Notes: generated from the letters alone by a model not told the origin. A DNA stretch of 64,000 nt from UBA6136 sp044350805 (GCA_044350805.1 JBILGU010000001.1:1-64000); one strand, 5' to 3'; counted from the stretch's first letter, positions 1 to 8,624 are shown. Numbers and translations: made by a program.

Positions 1-49
1 ACCTGAGCAGCTCGATTTATTTGCGGCACTTGAGGTGCCGAGGCCCTAA
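1..49 (+). mobile_element. C-terminal end of a transposase-like ORF (partial, runs off left edge)
   Basis: Frame 2 reads PEQLDLFAALEVPRP and then a TAA stop. A short Leu/Phe-rich tail of this kind resembles the C-terminus of IS1634-type transposases, and other pieces of that family lie at 121-350 and 3803-3985. Only 15 codons are visible, so the assignment rests on likeness and context. No terminal inverted repeat was found after the stop. Confidence 0.35.
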
Positions 50-120
50 AAGTCCGTTGTTGTGTCATTTTTTGCAGGTCTCCACATGCAAAATCAGAGG
101 CTTACGGAATTAACTGCGGA

Positions 121-350
121 ACCTGGGCTTACCGTCTTCTGGGGTCAAATCAGGCGTATTCGTGACGAGCAGTAATTTCCCGTCCATCTGCTCGGCTAAC
201 TTGAGAGCCTTTGGATTCACCTCATACGCAAAGGTATCGGACGGGTCAAAGTTCGCCGCAAATCAACAATGCCGCTATACTCGCGATGACCGGCCGTTAC
301 CCGATGCTTCTGAATACGAGCTGGTAGCTCCATCGCGGTTTTCGGACTGA
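121..350 (-). mobile_element. Decayed internal fragment of an IS1634/IS4-type transposase
   Basis: Read on the minus strand, about 121-270 encodes an open stretch containing FAYEVNPKALKLAEQMDGKL followed by LLVTNTPDLTPED, which is the DGK...TNT...DLTPE pattern of IS1634-type DDE transposases. Upstream, 270-350 continues with HREYSGIVDLRR in a different frame, so at least one frameshift is present and no start codon is attached. It cannot encode an active transposase. It marks the left border of the AT-rich islet carrying the next two genes. Confidence 0.55.
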
Positions 351-359
351 ACTTCAAGA

Positions 360-1583
360 TCAGCCGAATGGAGATGGATCCCCATACAAAGCACCAGTAA
401 CAATCTGATTGGAGAAAACGCAGAACATTCCTCGAACTGCTTTATCTCTATCCCCACTACTCAATGCCTGATCGGCTCTAATGAGATTAAGATTCTCCAA
501 TAACTGGTTTCCATAAGTTGAAATTCTTCCATCGACAGTAAAGTCATCGCGGGGGTCACGCCTTGCTTCCACTATAAATTTCTTGGATAGTAAATTACAC
601 AGCTTGTGTAATGGATAATGCTTGGCTTGATCTATATGATCCTCACTTCGCCAAGTATTTCTTTTAAATGTCTCAAATCGGCCACTGACCGCAGTTTTGT
701 TTATTAAATACTTTAAATCATCCCTAGACGGGGATCGCTCAGTTCTACCAAAAAAAGTAGTAGATTTAACTTCAGCCTTACCAAAGTCAAACGTCTTTAA
801 GAGGACGCCAGATTTATTTCTTATAACTTTTATGTTACCCATGTGCATATCGCCATGAGTTATTTTATTAATATAAAGATATTCATGAATCTTGATTAAC
901 TGATGAATGCAAGACACCAATTCAAATTCAGTAGGATGTTGGTCTGGTTTGTCGGAGGCACCGCTTTTGTAATCATTAACAAATCGCTCAAGCGTTGTAT
1001 GGTACTGGCCGGTTGAGTCGAAATCATTAAAACCACCATATATGGAAACGCGACGCATCTGATCAAGCTTTACAGATTTGGCATCATTGTCATTTGCATT
1101 TTTTAATAAAAACTGTTTCAATCGCTGTCTATTCAACTCATCATCATCAATGGTTTTTTGAAAAGAAGCATATTCAAATTCGTTTTCTTCAGCTTCCGCG
1201 AGACGACTGGATGCTTGATCTTCTTTTTTATAGTCCCCTTTTGCTGTATTCGAATCACCAGCCACTACAACGCCATGCGCCGGGAAGAACTTCTTTTTAA
1301 CCCCTCCCTTGGCGGCACCGTAGGCCGTGGTCGGCACTAATCCTATCTGGTCATTTTCCTGCTTAGTGATTGCATGGATTGCAGGAAGTATTACTTTATT
1401 TCTGTGATCTATTGCCAAATGATAACTGTAAGATAAGTTCCACACATCGTCCCCAACTCGACTTCCCCGAACTGGCAGATATTCTATGTCAATAAATGAT
1501 CTAAATCCTTGGGCCTTGATAAGTGACTTAGTAATATCAGATGGACGATTTGCTATTGAGCCGAAATTCGTTTTAAACTTCAT
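360..1583 (-). CDS. Protein-kinase-like protein of unknown role
   Basis: 407 residues. No close named family is recognised, but residues 243-250 read HGDMHMGN and 265-270 read FDFGKA, spaced like the catalytic loop (HxDxxxxN) and DFG metal-binding motif of the protein kinase / aminoglycoside phosphotransferase fold. Residues 85-160 are Lys-, Asp- and Glu-rich and low in complexity. A clear glycine-rich loop or VAIK lysine is not evident, so ATP binding is not proven. There is no signal peptide or membrane segment. The ATG at 1583 has an AGGGGA ribosome binding site about 7 bases upstream. The gene is strikingly AT-rich against the core genes to the right and sits among transposase remnants, suggesting recent transfer. 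It could be an effector-type kinase or a small-molecule phosphotransferase. Confidence 0.6.
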   Translation of the reverse strand: MKFKTNFGSIANRPSDITKSLIKAQGFRSFIDIEYLPVRGSRVGDDVWNLSYSYHLAIDHRNKVILPAIHAITKQENDQIGLVPTTAYGAAKGGVKKKFFPAHGVVVAGDSNTAKGDYKKEDQASSRLAEAEENEFEYASFQKTIDDDELNRQRLKQFLLKNANDNDAKSVKLDQMRRVSIYGGFNDFDSTGQYHTTLERFVNDYKSGASDKPDQHPTEFELVSCIHQLIKIHEYLYINKITHGDMHMGNIKVIRNKSGVLLKTFDFGKAEVKSTTFFGRTERSPSRDDLKYLINKTAVSGRFETFKRNTWRSEDHIDQAKHYPLHKLCNLLSKKFIVEARRDPRDDFTVDGRISTYGNQLLENLNLIRADQALSSGDRDKAVRGMFCVFSNQIVTGALYGDPSPFG

Positions 1584-1753
1584 TCTAGATCCCCTATGTA
1601 TTATATTTCAGATAAAATAAAAGGTTATTTTTGGTGACTCTTCATTTTTCTGGCGACCGGTTAGAGACGGTCCAAAATAATTCGAATGTACACATATTTT
1701 AATACAAAGCTAATCTATATTGAATTAATTGGCCTAAGGCATGAGCAAAAAAT

Positions 1754-2926
1754 TTAGTGCGCATGTGGGCCCATATTCATTGGCATTATCATTGTTTGAT
1801 CATGCTTTACTGGCTGTCCAGAGGGTAAACTGGGGGCATAGCGATATCCAAAATTCTCTACTGGCCTTGCCATTTTGCCATTCGTGAGTCGGGTATATGG
1901 CCATATAACATCATTTAAGTTTGTGCCAGAAGGACCGCCAGATATTGGAAGGTATTGATATTTATGGGCCCTCCACCAAATTTCAGCGATCCGATCTACG
2001 TTTGCATGGTGCATCCAGAATACAGGATCGTTAGGTGATGTGGCGGTGTCACTCAAGCTACCTACTTGCCCATTTGCATTTGCACCACCAATATACATAT
2101 GGCCCTGTGCGTGAAGCTTAGTCGAAGTTGCACCTACAACGTCGTAAACAGTCCTTTCATTGCAAGCAAAGTCAGTAGCATTAACTCCACCATCAAAGTA
2201 ATTTCTGAAGCTGAGGTTTGTGTCTGCAGTTGGGCCCCATGGAGCAACATCATAATACGGTCGATTAAGAAGCTCATTGATATCTTCGGCCGTTGGCGGT
2301 GTCAAAGCGCCAGTCATGGTGCCAGTTGCCCTTACGATGCTATCGAATTGCCCCGGATTATTCTCCTTAAATGCCTTTACATTTATTTTCCAGCTCCCCT
2401 TTTTAAATGGACCTGACATTACATAATATTCATTATTCTTGTCTCCAGCCGGACCCAGCATTTCATCAGAGAGCATGGCTCGCTCGGAATCAGGATCAGT
2501 CCAATCCCAATATGGGATGGCTATGGCTTTTCCTGCAGTCTTTGAAAGGGCATTCTCAAAATCAAGCAAAAATGCTCGATGCCAAGTCAATAAGTCTGGA
2601 GCAGAATGTCCCAGCCCACCTTGGCCTTGCTGATCGGTCCAGCAAACAAGTTTGCTCATGTGTGTAGCAACGTAATAGTCATAGAGATTCCCAACCATAA
2701 ACCCATTTTTTACGGGCGTTGCCTTAAGCTTCAATATGGCATTCACGAAGTCCGACTTCTCTGCCTTAGTTAGATCCTTTACATTCTTCCTAACAATTAC
2801 ACTGCTTGCTTTGAGATTAGGTACCAAGGGGTCGTACCTTCTATCGCCTGCATATGCATCGAGTACTCCCAGAGATAATACCATAGATAGGACACGAGTT
2901 ACCCTTAAATTTCTTTTTGGAATCAT
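1754..2926 (-). CDS. Secreted tyrosinase (type-3 copper oxidase)
   Basis: 390 residues beginning with a positively charged, hydrophobic Sec signal peptide that ends near AYA (residues 22-26). Tyrosinases use a binuclear copper centre to oxidise phenols and catechols to quinones. Both copper sites can be read: CuA histidines at H89, H107 and H116 (the last in TWHRAF), and CuB with HAQGH (272-276) plus FWMHHANVDR (303-312). IPYWDWTDP (137-145) is also typical. The ATG at 2926 follows AAGG. A location in the periplasm or outside is predicted. It lies upstream of the kinase-like gene on the same strand with a 170-base gap, so joint transcription is possible but not shown. Base composition is AT-rich like that neighbour. 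Confidence 0.9.
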   Translation of the reverse strand: MIPKRNLRVTRVLSMVLSLGVLDAYAGDRRYDPLVPNLKASSVIVRKNVKDLTKAEKSDFVNAILKLKATPVKNGFMVGNLYDYYVATHMSKLVCWTDQQGQGGLGHSAPDLLTWHRAFLLDFENALSKTAGKAIAIPYWDWTDPDSERAMLSDEMLGPAGDKNNEYYVMSGPFKKGSWKINVKAFKENNPGQFDSIVRATGTMTGALTPPTAEDINELLNRPYYDVAPWGPTADTNLSFRNYFDGGVNATDFACNERTVYDVVGATSTKLHAQGHMYIGGANANGQVGSLSDTATSPNDPVFWMHHANVDRIAEIWWRAHKYQYLPISGGPSGTNLNDVIWPYTRLTNGKMARPVENFGYRYAPSLPSGQPVKHDQTMIMPMNMGPHAH

Positions 2927-3209
2927 CTTGTAGCCTTAAATTTTGATCTGGGGTTTTATTTTGTATTGAATTAAAAAACACTTAGTCGCGAAATTCACTG
3001 CCTATTTCGAATCGACCAAAGCTCATTGAGACCCGTTCGCATCTCAATTATTCGGATTTAACCACCCTCTCCACGCCGAAACAAGCATTTCTTCCGTTTG
3101 ATGTGGATGCGTTTAGTCAATAACTCTAACGCGCTTTGTGATGGTTAGCTGTATGATTTTGGATTTGTCCTGTTGCCCGTATGATGAAGCTTTTGAGGAT
3201 GCTCATCCA

Positions 3210-3545
3210 TTAGATGCCTCTGGCTCTAATGGATGGCTGTCTGAATATGCGGCCAGGCTCTCCCCATGTGCCATCTAAACGTAATCCATTGATCATCACA
3301 ACTGGCGACAGACTCGGTTCCAGCCCTGACACGATGGGCTTCTGGGATACTGCATCCTCCTCGCCAGTGAGTCTCATGTAGACGGTCCCACGACACTCGA
3401 TCTGATCACCAATCTTGTTATCGCCGAATGTATTAAGAATGTTGTGGGTCTTCGGTGCATCTGGCATTGCTTCGAGCTTCTCCAGCCGCCGATCCAACTG
3501 GTGAGCACTAAGCCTGAACATCAAGCCTTCTTTCCAGACGTTCAA
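3210..3545 (-). CDS. Hypothetical protein, possibly the 3' half of a frameshifted gene
   Basis: 111 codons, family not recognised. The N-terminal part (HQLDRRLEKLEAMPDAP) looks helical and the rest contains WGEPGRIF near the end. The ORF overlaps the 3' end of a 58-codon ORF at 3518-3694 in another frame; that one ends in RLERLERRLDVQA. The two could be halves of one gene split by an indel near 3520-3545. No convincing ribosome binding site was seen. Location between the tyrosinase and a transposase remnant makes a decayed gene likely. Confidence 0.3.
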   Translation of the reverse strand: MNVWKEGLMFRLSAHQLDRRLEKLEAMPDAPKTHNILNTFGDNKIGDQIECRGTVYMRLTGEEDAVSQKPIVSGLEPSLSPVVMINGLRLDGTWGEPGRIFRQPSIRARGI

Positions 3546-3694
3546 GGCGATCTGCGTATTCCGCCAACATTTTCAATTGGCCGGTCTGAATGATCGATTC
3601 CATGAGCAGTTTCCCCTGGTCGACTGGCAAGCCCAAGTTCGACACTTTTGCGGCTATTTTGACGCCTGGCCCGCGAGTGAGCATCGTGGATTCA
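3518..3694 (-). CDS. Small hypothetical ORF, possibly the 5' half of the same broken gene
   Basis: 58 codons starting MLTRGPGVKIAAKVSNLGLP and ending in a charged heptad-like stretch, RLERLERRL. It overlaps the 3210-3545 ORF in another frame by 28 bases. A single indel near the overlap would join them into one product of roughly 155-160 residues. Family not recognised; given only because it explains otherwise empty sequence. Confidence 0.25.
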
Positions 3695-3802
3695 ATGGGT
3701 TACGCTCTTTAGGCGCCTGAAATCCGGAACTCAATGTAGTGTCACGCCATAAGTCGTAAAGCATCTGATACGGTTATCACTGTCATGATATGGCGCATAC
3801 AT

Positions 3803-3985
3803 ATGTATGCGCGCGTCACCAAGTCAGGCGTTAGAAGTTATCTTCAACTCGTGGAATCGTATCGAGTGGAAGGCGGTGGCGTACGTCAGCGCGTAATCGC
3901 CAACTTCGGTCGCCTTGATCATCCTGAGCCCAAGGATCTGGAGCCACTGATTCCAAGATCTTCAGCCTGGTCTTTAAGCAATTGA
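3803..3985 (+). mobile_element. N-terminal fragment of an IS1634-family transposase
   Basis: The frame opens at an ATG at 3803 (an upstream in-frame ATG lies at 3785) with MYARVTKSGVRSYLQLVESY and continues RQRVIANFGRLD, the characteristic N-terminus of IS1634-family transposases. It stops after about 60 codons where a full protein would need several hundred, and position 4025 is already the 3' end of a minus-strand SDR gene. This is a truncated relic marking the right border of the accessory islet. Confidence 0.7.
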
Positions 3986-4024
3986 AGACCTTTTAGTATT
4001 TTGGGTATCCATCTCCAGAAGTCA

Positions 4025-4750
4025 TCAAATCAAATAACCGCCGGACACCTTGAGGTTGCTTCCCGTAATGTAGCCGGAGGCCGGATCTGCCAGAAAGATG
4101 ACAGCCCTTGCCACTTCCTCCGGGGTGCCGAAGCGGCCCATGGGAATCTGATCGAGCGTGGGCTTTCGTTCAGAGTTATCGAGGGTCCCCGGGGACACCC
4201 CATTAACGGTCACTCCGTGAGGGGCCTCGGTGACGGCCAGCGTCTTCGTCAACATGAGGACTCCCGTTTTTCCAATTTTGTAAGGGGTCAGCCTCGGCAC
4301 GGCCAAGAGGGCATCTGCATCAACATCAATAAGATTGATGATGCGCCCAGCATCGCTTTGCCTGATAAAAGGAAGCGCAGCCTGACAGGCGTGGTAGGTA
4401 ATGTGAAGAGTCTCGTCGAGACCCCGATGCCACTCAGGAATAGTGGTCTCGGAAAGGCCTTTCCAGATGATTCCAGACGCATTGTTGACCAGAATATCGA
4501 GCCTTCCTAAACGGCCTACGGCGCTCTCAAATACGGCCGTTGTGGCCTCTGCATCATTGAGGTTCACCTTGACCCTTTCGGCCCTCCTCCCCATTTGCCT
4601 GATCTGTTCAGTGAGCGCAATCGCCGCTTCTTCACTTTGGTGATAGTGGACCACGAGATCGGCCCCGGCCTTGGCGAGGGCCATCGCAATGCTGCGTCCC
4701 GTTCTCTGCGCAGCTCCTGTCACCAGGGCCACCCGACCTAGAAGGGGCAT
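4025..4750 (-). CDS. Short-chain dehydrogenase, pteridine-reductase-like
   Basis: 241 residues from the ATG at 4750, one base after the stop of the upstream gene (TGAAATG), which favours it over the GTG at 4768. Classical SDR fold: an NADPH-binding motif VTGAAQRTGRSIA near the N-terminus, NNAS at the end of the fourth strand, YKIGK as the catalytic Tyr-xxx-Lys, and a C-terminal GGYLI. The TGAAxRxGxSIA form of the dinucleotide loop is what pteridine reductases (PTR1, FolM) carry, whereas most SDRs have TGxxxGxG. Together with the adjacent DHPS-like gene this suggests action on a pterin, which is inference. The usual catalytic Ser on strand five is not obvious (NLIDVDADAL), so the substrate is open. 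Last gene of a five-gene operon. Confidence 0.8.
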   Translation of the reverse strand: MPLLGRVALVTGAAQRTGRSIAMALAKAGADLVVHYHQSEEAAIALTEQIRQMGRRAERVKVNLNDAEATTAVFESAVGRLGRLDILVNNASGIIWKGLSETTIPEWHRGLDETLHITYHACQAALPFIRQSDAGRIINLIDVDADALLAVPRLTPYKIGKTGVLMLTKTLAVTEAPHGVTVNGVSPGTLDNSERKPTLDQIPMGRFGTPEEVARAVIFLADPASGYITGSNLKVSGGYLI

Positions 4751-4751
4751 T

Positions 4752-5540
4752 TCAGTCACCGGATTCACGGGTGTCCGCCGCCATTAGCAGATTGAGGATG
4801 TCGGGATGGTGCGTTCGAATGAACTCAGGGTTTGCATGAAGGACGTTGGAGGCAAACAGGATGCGGCCCAGAAACTCGGGCTTTCTTGCGGCATACAATA
4901 GGATAGGGCAACCGAGAGTGCGGAGACGGTCAAGGTGCCATAAGACGCCATTTTGCAGTTGGACCTTCCCATAGTCTCCGACAGAGGAATGAATGATTCC
5001 AAGGTTGGGATCAATGATGACCTCGCTCACACCGGCTTCTTTCGCTGCATCAACCCGCGGTGCGAGGTGATCAAGAATGCCTTTGATGCGATACGGAACG
5101 GGATCCAGGCCCCGCATCTGATAGGCATCTCCATACGGCATGTACGTCAAAATGAGCGAGGCCCTGGCCTCTGCGATGGCCGCCAGCGCCTTCGATGAAA
5201 TTTCACCGCCGGTAAAATTGATGACCGTCGCTCCCCCTGCAAGCGCAGCCAGAATCGTATCCGAGCTCCAGGTATCCACAGAAACACGATAGCCATGCTC
5301 AATCAGGAGACGGAGAGGCCCTTCAAGGCGCCGCTGCTCCTCGTCGTCACTGACCTCAGGCGCATCCGGCGTAATGGAGCGGGCTCCAAGGTCGATGATG
5401 CCGCAGCCTTGGGCTCTCAACCAGGATGCCCGAGCGAGAATCTCGGTTTCTGTTTGAGCAATCGAATCGGCGACCATCGATTCAGGGGAGAGATTAATCA
5501 CCCCCAGCAGCATTGGCGTTCCAGCCATAGGCATTGTCAT
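4752..5540 (-). CDS. Dihydropteroate-synthase-like pterin-binding protein
   Basis: 262 residues from ATG 5540, chosen because AGAGGA lies between the upstream stop and this codon; an in-frame start at 5582 would overlap gpgS. TIM-barrel signatures of DHPS are recognisable: LGVINLSPES (loop 1), IIDLGARSITPDAPEVS (loop 2), VSVDTWSSDT, VIIDPNLGI, AARKPEFLG, and a terminal IRTHHPD. Several residues differ from folate-pathway DHPS: the ND of the INDxxG motif is NF, the MHM motif is TYM, and the Ser of SRK is Ala. It is therefore either a paralogue with changed substrate or a pterin-binding protein of another pathway, not the housekeeping folP. Its place directly downstream of gpgS is unexpected. 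Confidence 0.75.
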   Translation of the reverse strand: MTMPMAGTPMLLGVINLSPESMVADSIAQTETEILARASWLRAQGCGIIDLGARSITPDAPEVSDDEEQRRLEGPLRLLIEHGYRVSVDTWSSDTILAALAGGATVINFTGGEISSKALAAIAEARASLILTYMPYGDAYQMRGLDPVPYRIKGILDHLAPRVDAAKEAGVSEVIIDPNLGIIHSSVGDYGKVQLQNGVLWHLDRLRTLGCPILLYAARKPEFLGRILFASNVLHANPEFIRTHHPDILNLLMAADTRESGD

Positions 5541-5553
5541 CGCATCCTCTTTT

Positions 5554-6777
5554 TCAAAGCCCAAACTCCTTCTCATCTTCATTCACTGCATTCGCCAATC
5601 GAACCAATATATCCGGATAACTTCTCATGACTTCATCCCAGATAGGGGTTAAGGTGCGATGACAGTCCTCTTCGACAAATCGCCTACCCGCCTCATTGAG
5701 GGCCTCTGCAAAGACCGACGCCGCCGATAACTCACCGCTGCGGTCGATCATCAGACCATTGATTGCCGCATCGTTCTCATAGGAGTCCATGAGATCAAGA
5801 ACAATCCGCTGGTAAGCCGTCACCACCGTCCGGATATGGCCCTTATCCAAAATCTGTCCTTGCGCCGCAAGTCCTTGCAGCACACTCATCGCGATGTCTC
5901 TCGCCATGCGATTCAGGCCCGCATCTGGAGATGACTTACCCAGTGACTGGTGCTTGTGATCATAAGTATCGGCAATATCAATCTGGCAGATTTGCCGTGT
6001 TGAGTGATCTCGAAACACCTCTGAGAGAGTCCCGACCTCAAGACCCCAGTCCGTTGTGAGATGCAGTCGACGAGCCACATCGACATGCATAGCGCACTCC
6101 CCCGCCAACGGATAACGAAAACTGTCGAGGTAATCAAGGTAGCGACTCGGTGGCAGCGAGCGCTTTAGCGCGCGCAAGAGGGGCGTCACGAAAAGTCGGC
6201 TAACCCTCCCATAAAGAACATTTTCACTGATTCTGGCGTAATACCCCTTGGCGAAGACATAGCTGGTTGCCGGGTGCACCAGAGGATAGACCAGGCGTGC
6301 TAGGAGCCTTGAGCTGTAATTGATGATGTCGCAATCATGAATCGCGACAACGCCTTTCAGGGATCGGGCTTGCAACAAGCCAAAACAGATCCAGAGATTT
6401 TGCCCCTTCCCTCTCTCCTGCGGCGCCAATCCCTCAAGACGGAGAGTATCCAGAAGCTGTTGAATGCGGGGCCCATCATTCCAAATCACTTGATGTGATT
6501 GGGGAAGCCTTGCAAAGACGCGCAAAGCCCTCTGATACCCGCTCTGATCAGCACGATCCAGACCGATGATGATGTGATCGACATAGGAAACGGTCGCGAG
6601 CGTATCAATGATGCGCCCAATCGCTGCGCCCTCGAGCTCCGAGATCAGACAAGGCAACACCAGTGTAATCGGCTGATGCACCGCATGGCGAGCGACTTCC
6701 TGTTCGAGGTTAAAGGCCTTGCGACTGTCTAAATCGTGCAGCGTTGTCACAATTCCGTTCTGGAAAAAATCACTCAT
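5554..6777 (-). CDS. gpgS: Glucosyl-3-phosphoglycerate synthase (GT81)
   Basis: 407 residues. Transfers glucose from an NDP-glucose to 3-phosphoglycerate, the committed step to glucosylglycerate, an osmolyte accumulated under salt stress or nitrogen limitation. Recognised from the overall GT81 sequence: N-terminal LPCLISELEG, the nucleotide-binding aspartates in VVAIHDCDI, FAKGYYAR, a PLAGECAM stretch and TDWGLEVGTL. The ATG lies in ATGAGTGA, overlapping the stop of the phosphatase gene by 8 bases, so the two are translationally coupled. Cytoplasmic. Length is normal for the family. Phosphatase plus synthase form the complete two-step pathway. Confidence 0.88.
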   Translation of the reverse strand: MSDFFQNGIVTTLHDLDSRKAFNLEQEVARHAVHQPITLVLPCLISELEGAAIGRIIDTLATVSYVDHIIIGLDRADQSGYQRALRVFARLPQSHQVIWNDGPRIQQLLDTLRLEGLAPQERGKGQNLWICFGLLQARSLKGVVAIHDCDIINYSSRLLARLVYPLVHPATSYVFAKGYYARISENVLYGRVSRLFVTPLLRALKRSLPPSRYLDYLDSFRYPLAGECAMHVDVARRLHLTTDWGLEVGTLSEVFRDHSTRQICQIDIADTYDHKHQSLGKSSPDAGLNRMARDIAMSVLQGLAAQGQILDKGHIRTVVTAYQRIVLDLMDSYENDAAINGLMIDRSGELSAASVFAEALNEAGRRFVEEDCHRTLTPIWDEVMRSYPDILVRLANAVNEDEKEFGL

Positions 6778-7714
6778 GCTCTGGACCTGATCCTTTGTTT
6801 TTCAGAGCCTCTTTCACAGCCCGCCCCCAGACAGAAGGGCCTGCCCCTCGAATGGCTTTTGGAGATGATGCGTCGAACCTACCGATGACAGGATTCAGGG
6901 TTTTCATGGAATTTTGAATGTGTGGGATCAGCGGGCTATTGGGCTTTGCGGAAAACAAAAGCCCGAAATCTGCATTACTGAGGAGTGACACATCATTTTC
7001 GCTGTCTCCACAGCCCAGGATCTTCAGTGAAGCCCGACTCACATTCTGCCACTCCAGAATCGTGAGGAATGCAGCGTATTTGTCACAAGGCGGTGAGACA
7101 TGAAGAAACGTGCCACCAGAGACGATCATCAAACCTTTGATGGAGAGTTCATCAACGAGTTCCTTGAGGTTTTCATCGATGTCACGCCAGAGCATGGGAA
7201 CTGATGCTAAGCGCTGGCCGGCTTTTTGTCCTGCTTCAGGATCGAGACCCGTCAACCGAGAAAGTTCTCTGGGATTCAGTTCGCTTAACAAAGAAAAATT
7301 CAAGCCGGACTTCTTCCTTCGAGCCAGAAGAATCTCCGTTGCCGACGCGAGGGCGGATCCTAAAAGGATGGCTCCAAAGCCCTGCTGCTTGAGTGCGACT
7401 TTCTGATCCAGCCACAACGGCAAGTCTTCGAGTGGCCAACCAATACCGCACCCATTTTCAAAGATGAAGGGAGAGGGATTAAGCCCTGCTTGCTCTTGAA
7501 AGCTGATCATTTCCGAGAACGTCTTGCTCGAAGCCAGCGTGGTGCAGACACCTTGATCCGCCAACTCAATCATCACACGTCCAGCCTCATGAACGTCAGA
7601 AGGCGAGGAAAGGAGGGTGTGATCGAGGTCAGAAACGACGTGCCACGGGCGCATGGTGTTAGATGAGAAATGATCCGAAAAACCATTGTGGACCGGAATA
7701 CGATTAAATCCCAC
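6770..7714 (-). CDS. gpgP: Glucosyl-3-phosphoglycerate phosphatase (HAD family)
   Basis: 314 residues from GTG 7714, or 294 from ATG 7654 (MRPWHVVSDLDHT); neither has a strong ribosome binding site, but the first overlaps the regulator stop by 11 bases as elsewhere in this operon. HAD motif I is SDLDHTLL, motif II/III region LASSKTF, motif IV GCGDSENDVSLL. It belongs to the HAD-IIB, mannosyl-3-phosphoglycerate-phosphatase-like group and should dephosphorylate glucosyl-3-phosphoglycerate to glucosylglycerate. The specificity for glucosyl over mannosyl substrate is inferred from the adjacent GT81 enzyme. Confidence 0.83.
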   Translation of the reverse strand: MGFNRIPVHNGFSDHFSSNTMRPWHVVSDLDHTLLSSPSDVHEAGRVMIELADQGVCTTLASSKTFSEMISFQEQAGLNPSPFIFENGCGIGWPLEDLPLWLDQKVALKQQGFGAILLGSALASATEILLARRKKSGLNFSLLSELNPRELSRLTGLDPEAGQKAGQRLASVPMLWRDIDENLKELVDELSIKGLMIVSGGTFLHVSPPCDKYAAFLTILEWQNVSRASLKILGCGDSENDVSLLSNADFGLLFSAKPNSPLIPHIQNSMKTLNPVIGRFDASSPKAIRGAGPSVWGRAVKEALKNKGSGPEHE

Positions 7715-8624
7715 TCAAGTTAAACCGATCATCTGAGATATCCTTGGCGTGATCAAGAATGGCCATCAGTGCGGGGTGATTGACCTTTCTCTGCGCCGAG
7801 AGGAGATAAAACTTCTCCCGTATTCCTTCAATCACCCCCAAGGCATCGACGCCATATTGTTTTGTGATGACATCTTGAACCATACGGGGTGCCAGAAAGA
7901 ATCCAATGCCCTCGGCCCCAAAGGTCTTCAACAAGGCACTGTCAGAAATCTCAGCCCGAATCTCTGGCCAGATTTCCATCTCTTCACACCATCGATCCAC
8001 ATCCTGACGAAGGCCCAGCTGGCCTGCAGGCATCAGAAATGGGGCGCCATTCAGGCTGTGAGGAAAACCCTTGCGATAGGCATCGACCAGATCAGTTGTA
8101 CCAAATACAACCATTGGGGATTCGGCAAGAAAATGACTAAAGATCCCACTTGCAGGCTTGATCGCCAGAGGGCCTGTCGTCAGAACAAGGTCGAGCGCAT
8201 GCAGCTCCAGCTCCTTGACTAGCCGGTCCGGCTTATCTTCATGGCAAAAAAGCTTAACGGGAATATCAAGGTGAAGTGCTGGTTTCAATAACTCCATCAC
8301 AACCAGCTTTGGCAACATATCGGCGATACCGACATTGAGCCGATAGCCTTTTCCCATGGCGCGCCCACTTAAATATTGGGTCAGCTCTCGGCCAATCGAG
8401 AAAATCTCCTCTGCATAATCAAAAACATCCCGACCCGTATCCGTCAGGAGCAGGCTTCTACCGGCTCGATCAAATAATGCGTGCCCTATCGTCTGCTCAA
8501 ACTGGGTGATTTGGCTACTGATGGTGGGTTGTGTGAGGTGCAACTTTTCAGAGGCTCTGGCGATGCCACCTTCCTTAACGACCGTCCAAAAGTAATAGAG
8601 GTGATGATAGTTGATCCGCTGCAT
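7704..8624 (-). CDS. LysR-family regulator, NhaR-like
   Basis: 306 residues. The winged helix-turn-helix occupies about residues 1-60 and reads NYHHLYYFWTVVKEGGIARA, then LTQPTIS, which is characteristic of NhaR, the sodium-responsive activator of nhaA in enterics. The C-terminal two-thirds is the periplasmic-binding-like co-inducer domain. It heads the osmolyte operon on the same strand and its stop overlaps the phosphatase start, so it probably autoregulates and drives the glucosylglycerate genes in response to Na+ or ionic strength. The region 8625-8748 between it and the divergent carbonic anhydrase gene is the likely control region. Inference: it may also act on nhaD at 24 kb. Confidence 0.85.
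   Translation of the reverse strand: MQRINYHHLYYFWTVVKEGGIARASEKLHLTQPTISSQITQFEQTIGHALFDRAGRSLLLTDTGRDVFDYAEEIFSIGRELTQYLSGRAMGKGYRLNVGIADMLPKLVVMELLKPALHLDIPVKLFCHEDKPDRLVKELELHALDLVLTTGPLAIKPASGIFSHFLAESPMVVFGTTDLVDAYRKGFPHSLNGAPFLMPAGQLGLRQDVDRWCEEMEIWPEIRAEISDSALLKTFGAEGIGFFLAPRMVQDVITKQYGVDALGVIEGIREKFYLLSAQRKVNHPALMAILDHAKDISDDRFNLSGI

Noticed and set aside
49..120. IS1634 terminal inverted repeat
   Set aside because: Looked for an end matching TGTAGTGTCA at 3734; a similar TGTTGTGTCA string occurs near 60 but in the same orientation, not inverted, so no element end can be defined.
4001..4510. 169-codon plus-strand ORF
   Set aside because: Opposite the SDR gene; start lies in the relic region and the product has no likeness to any family.
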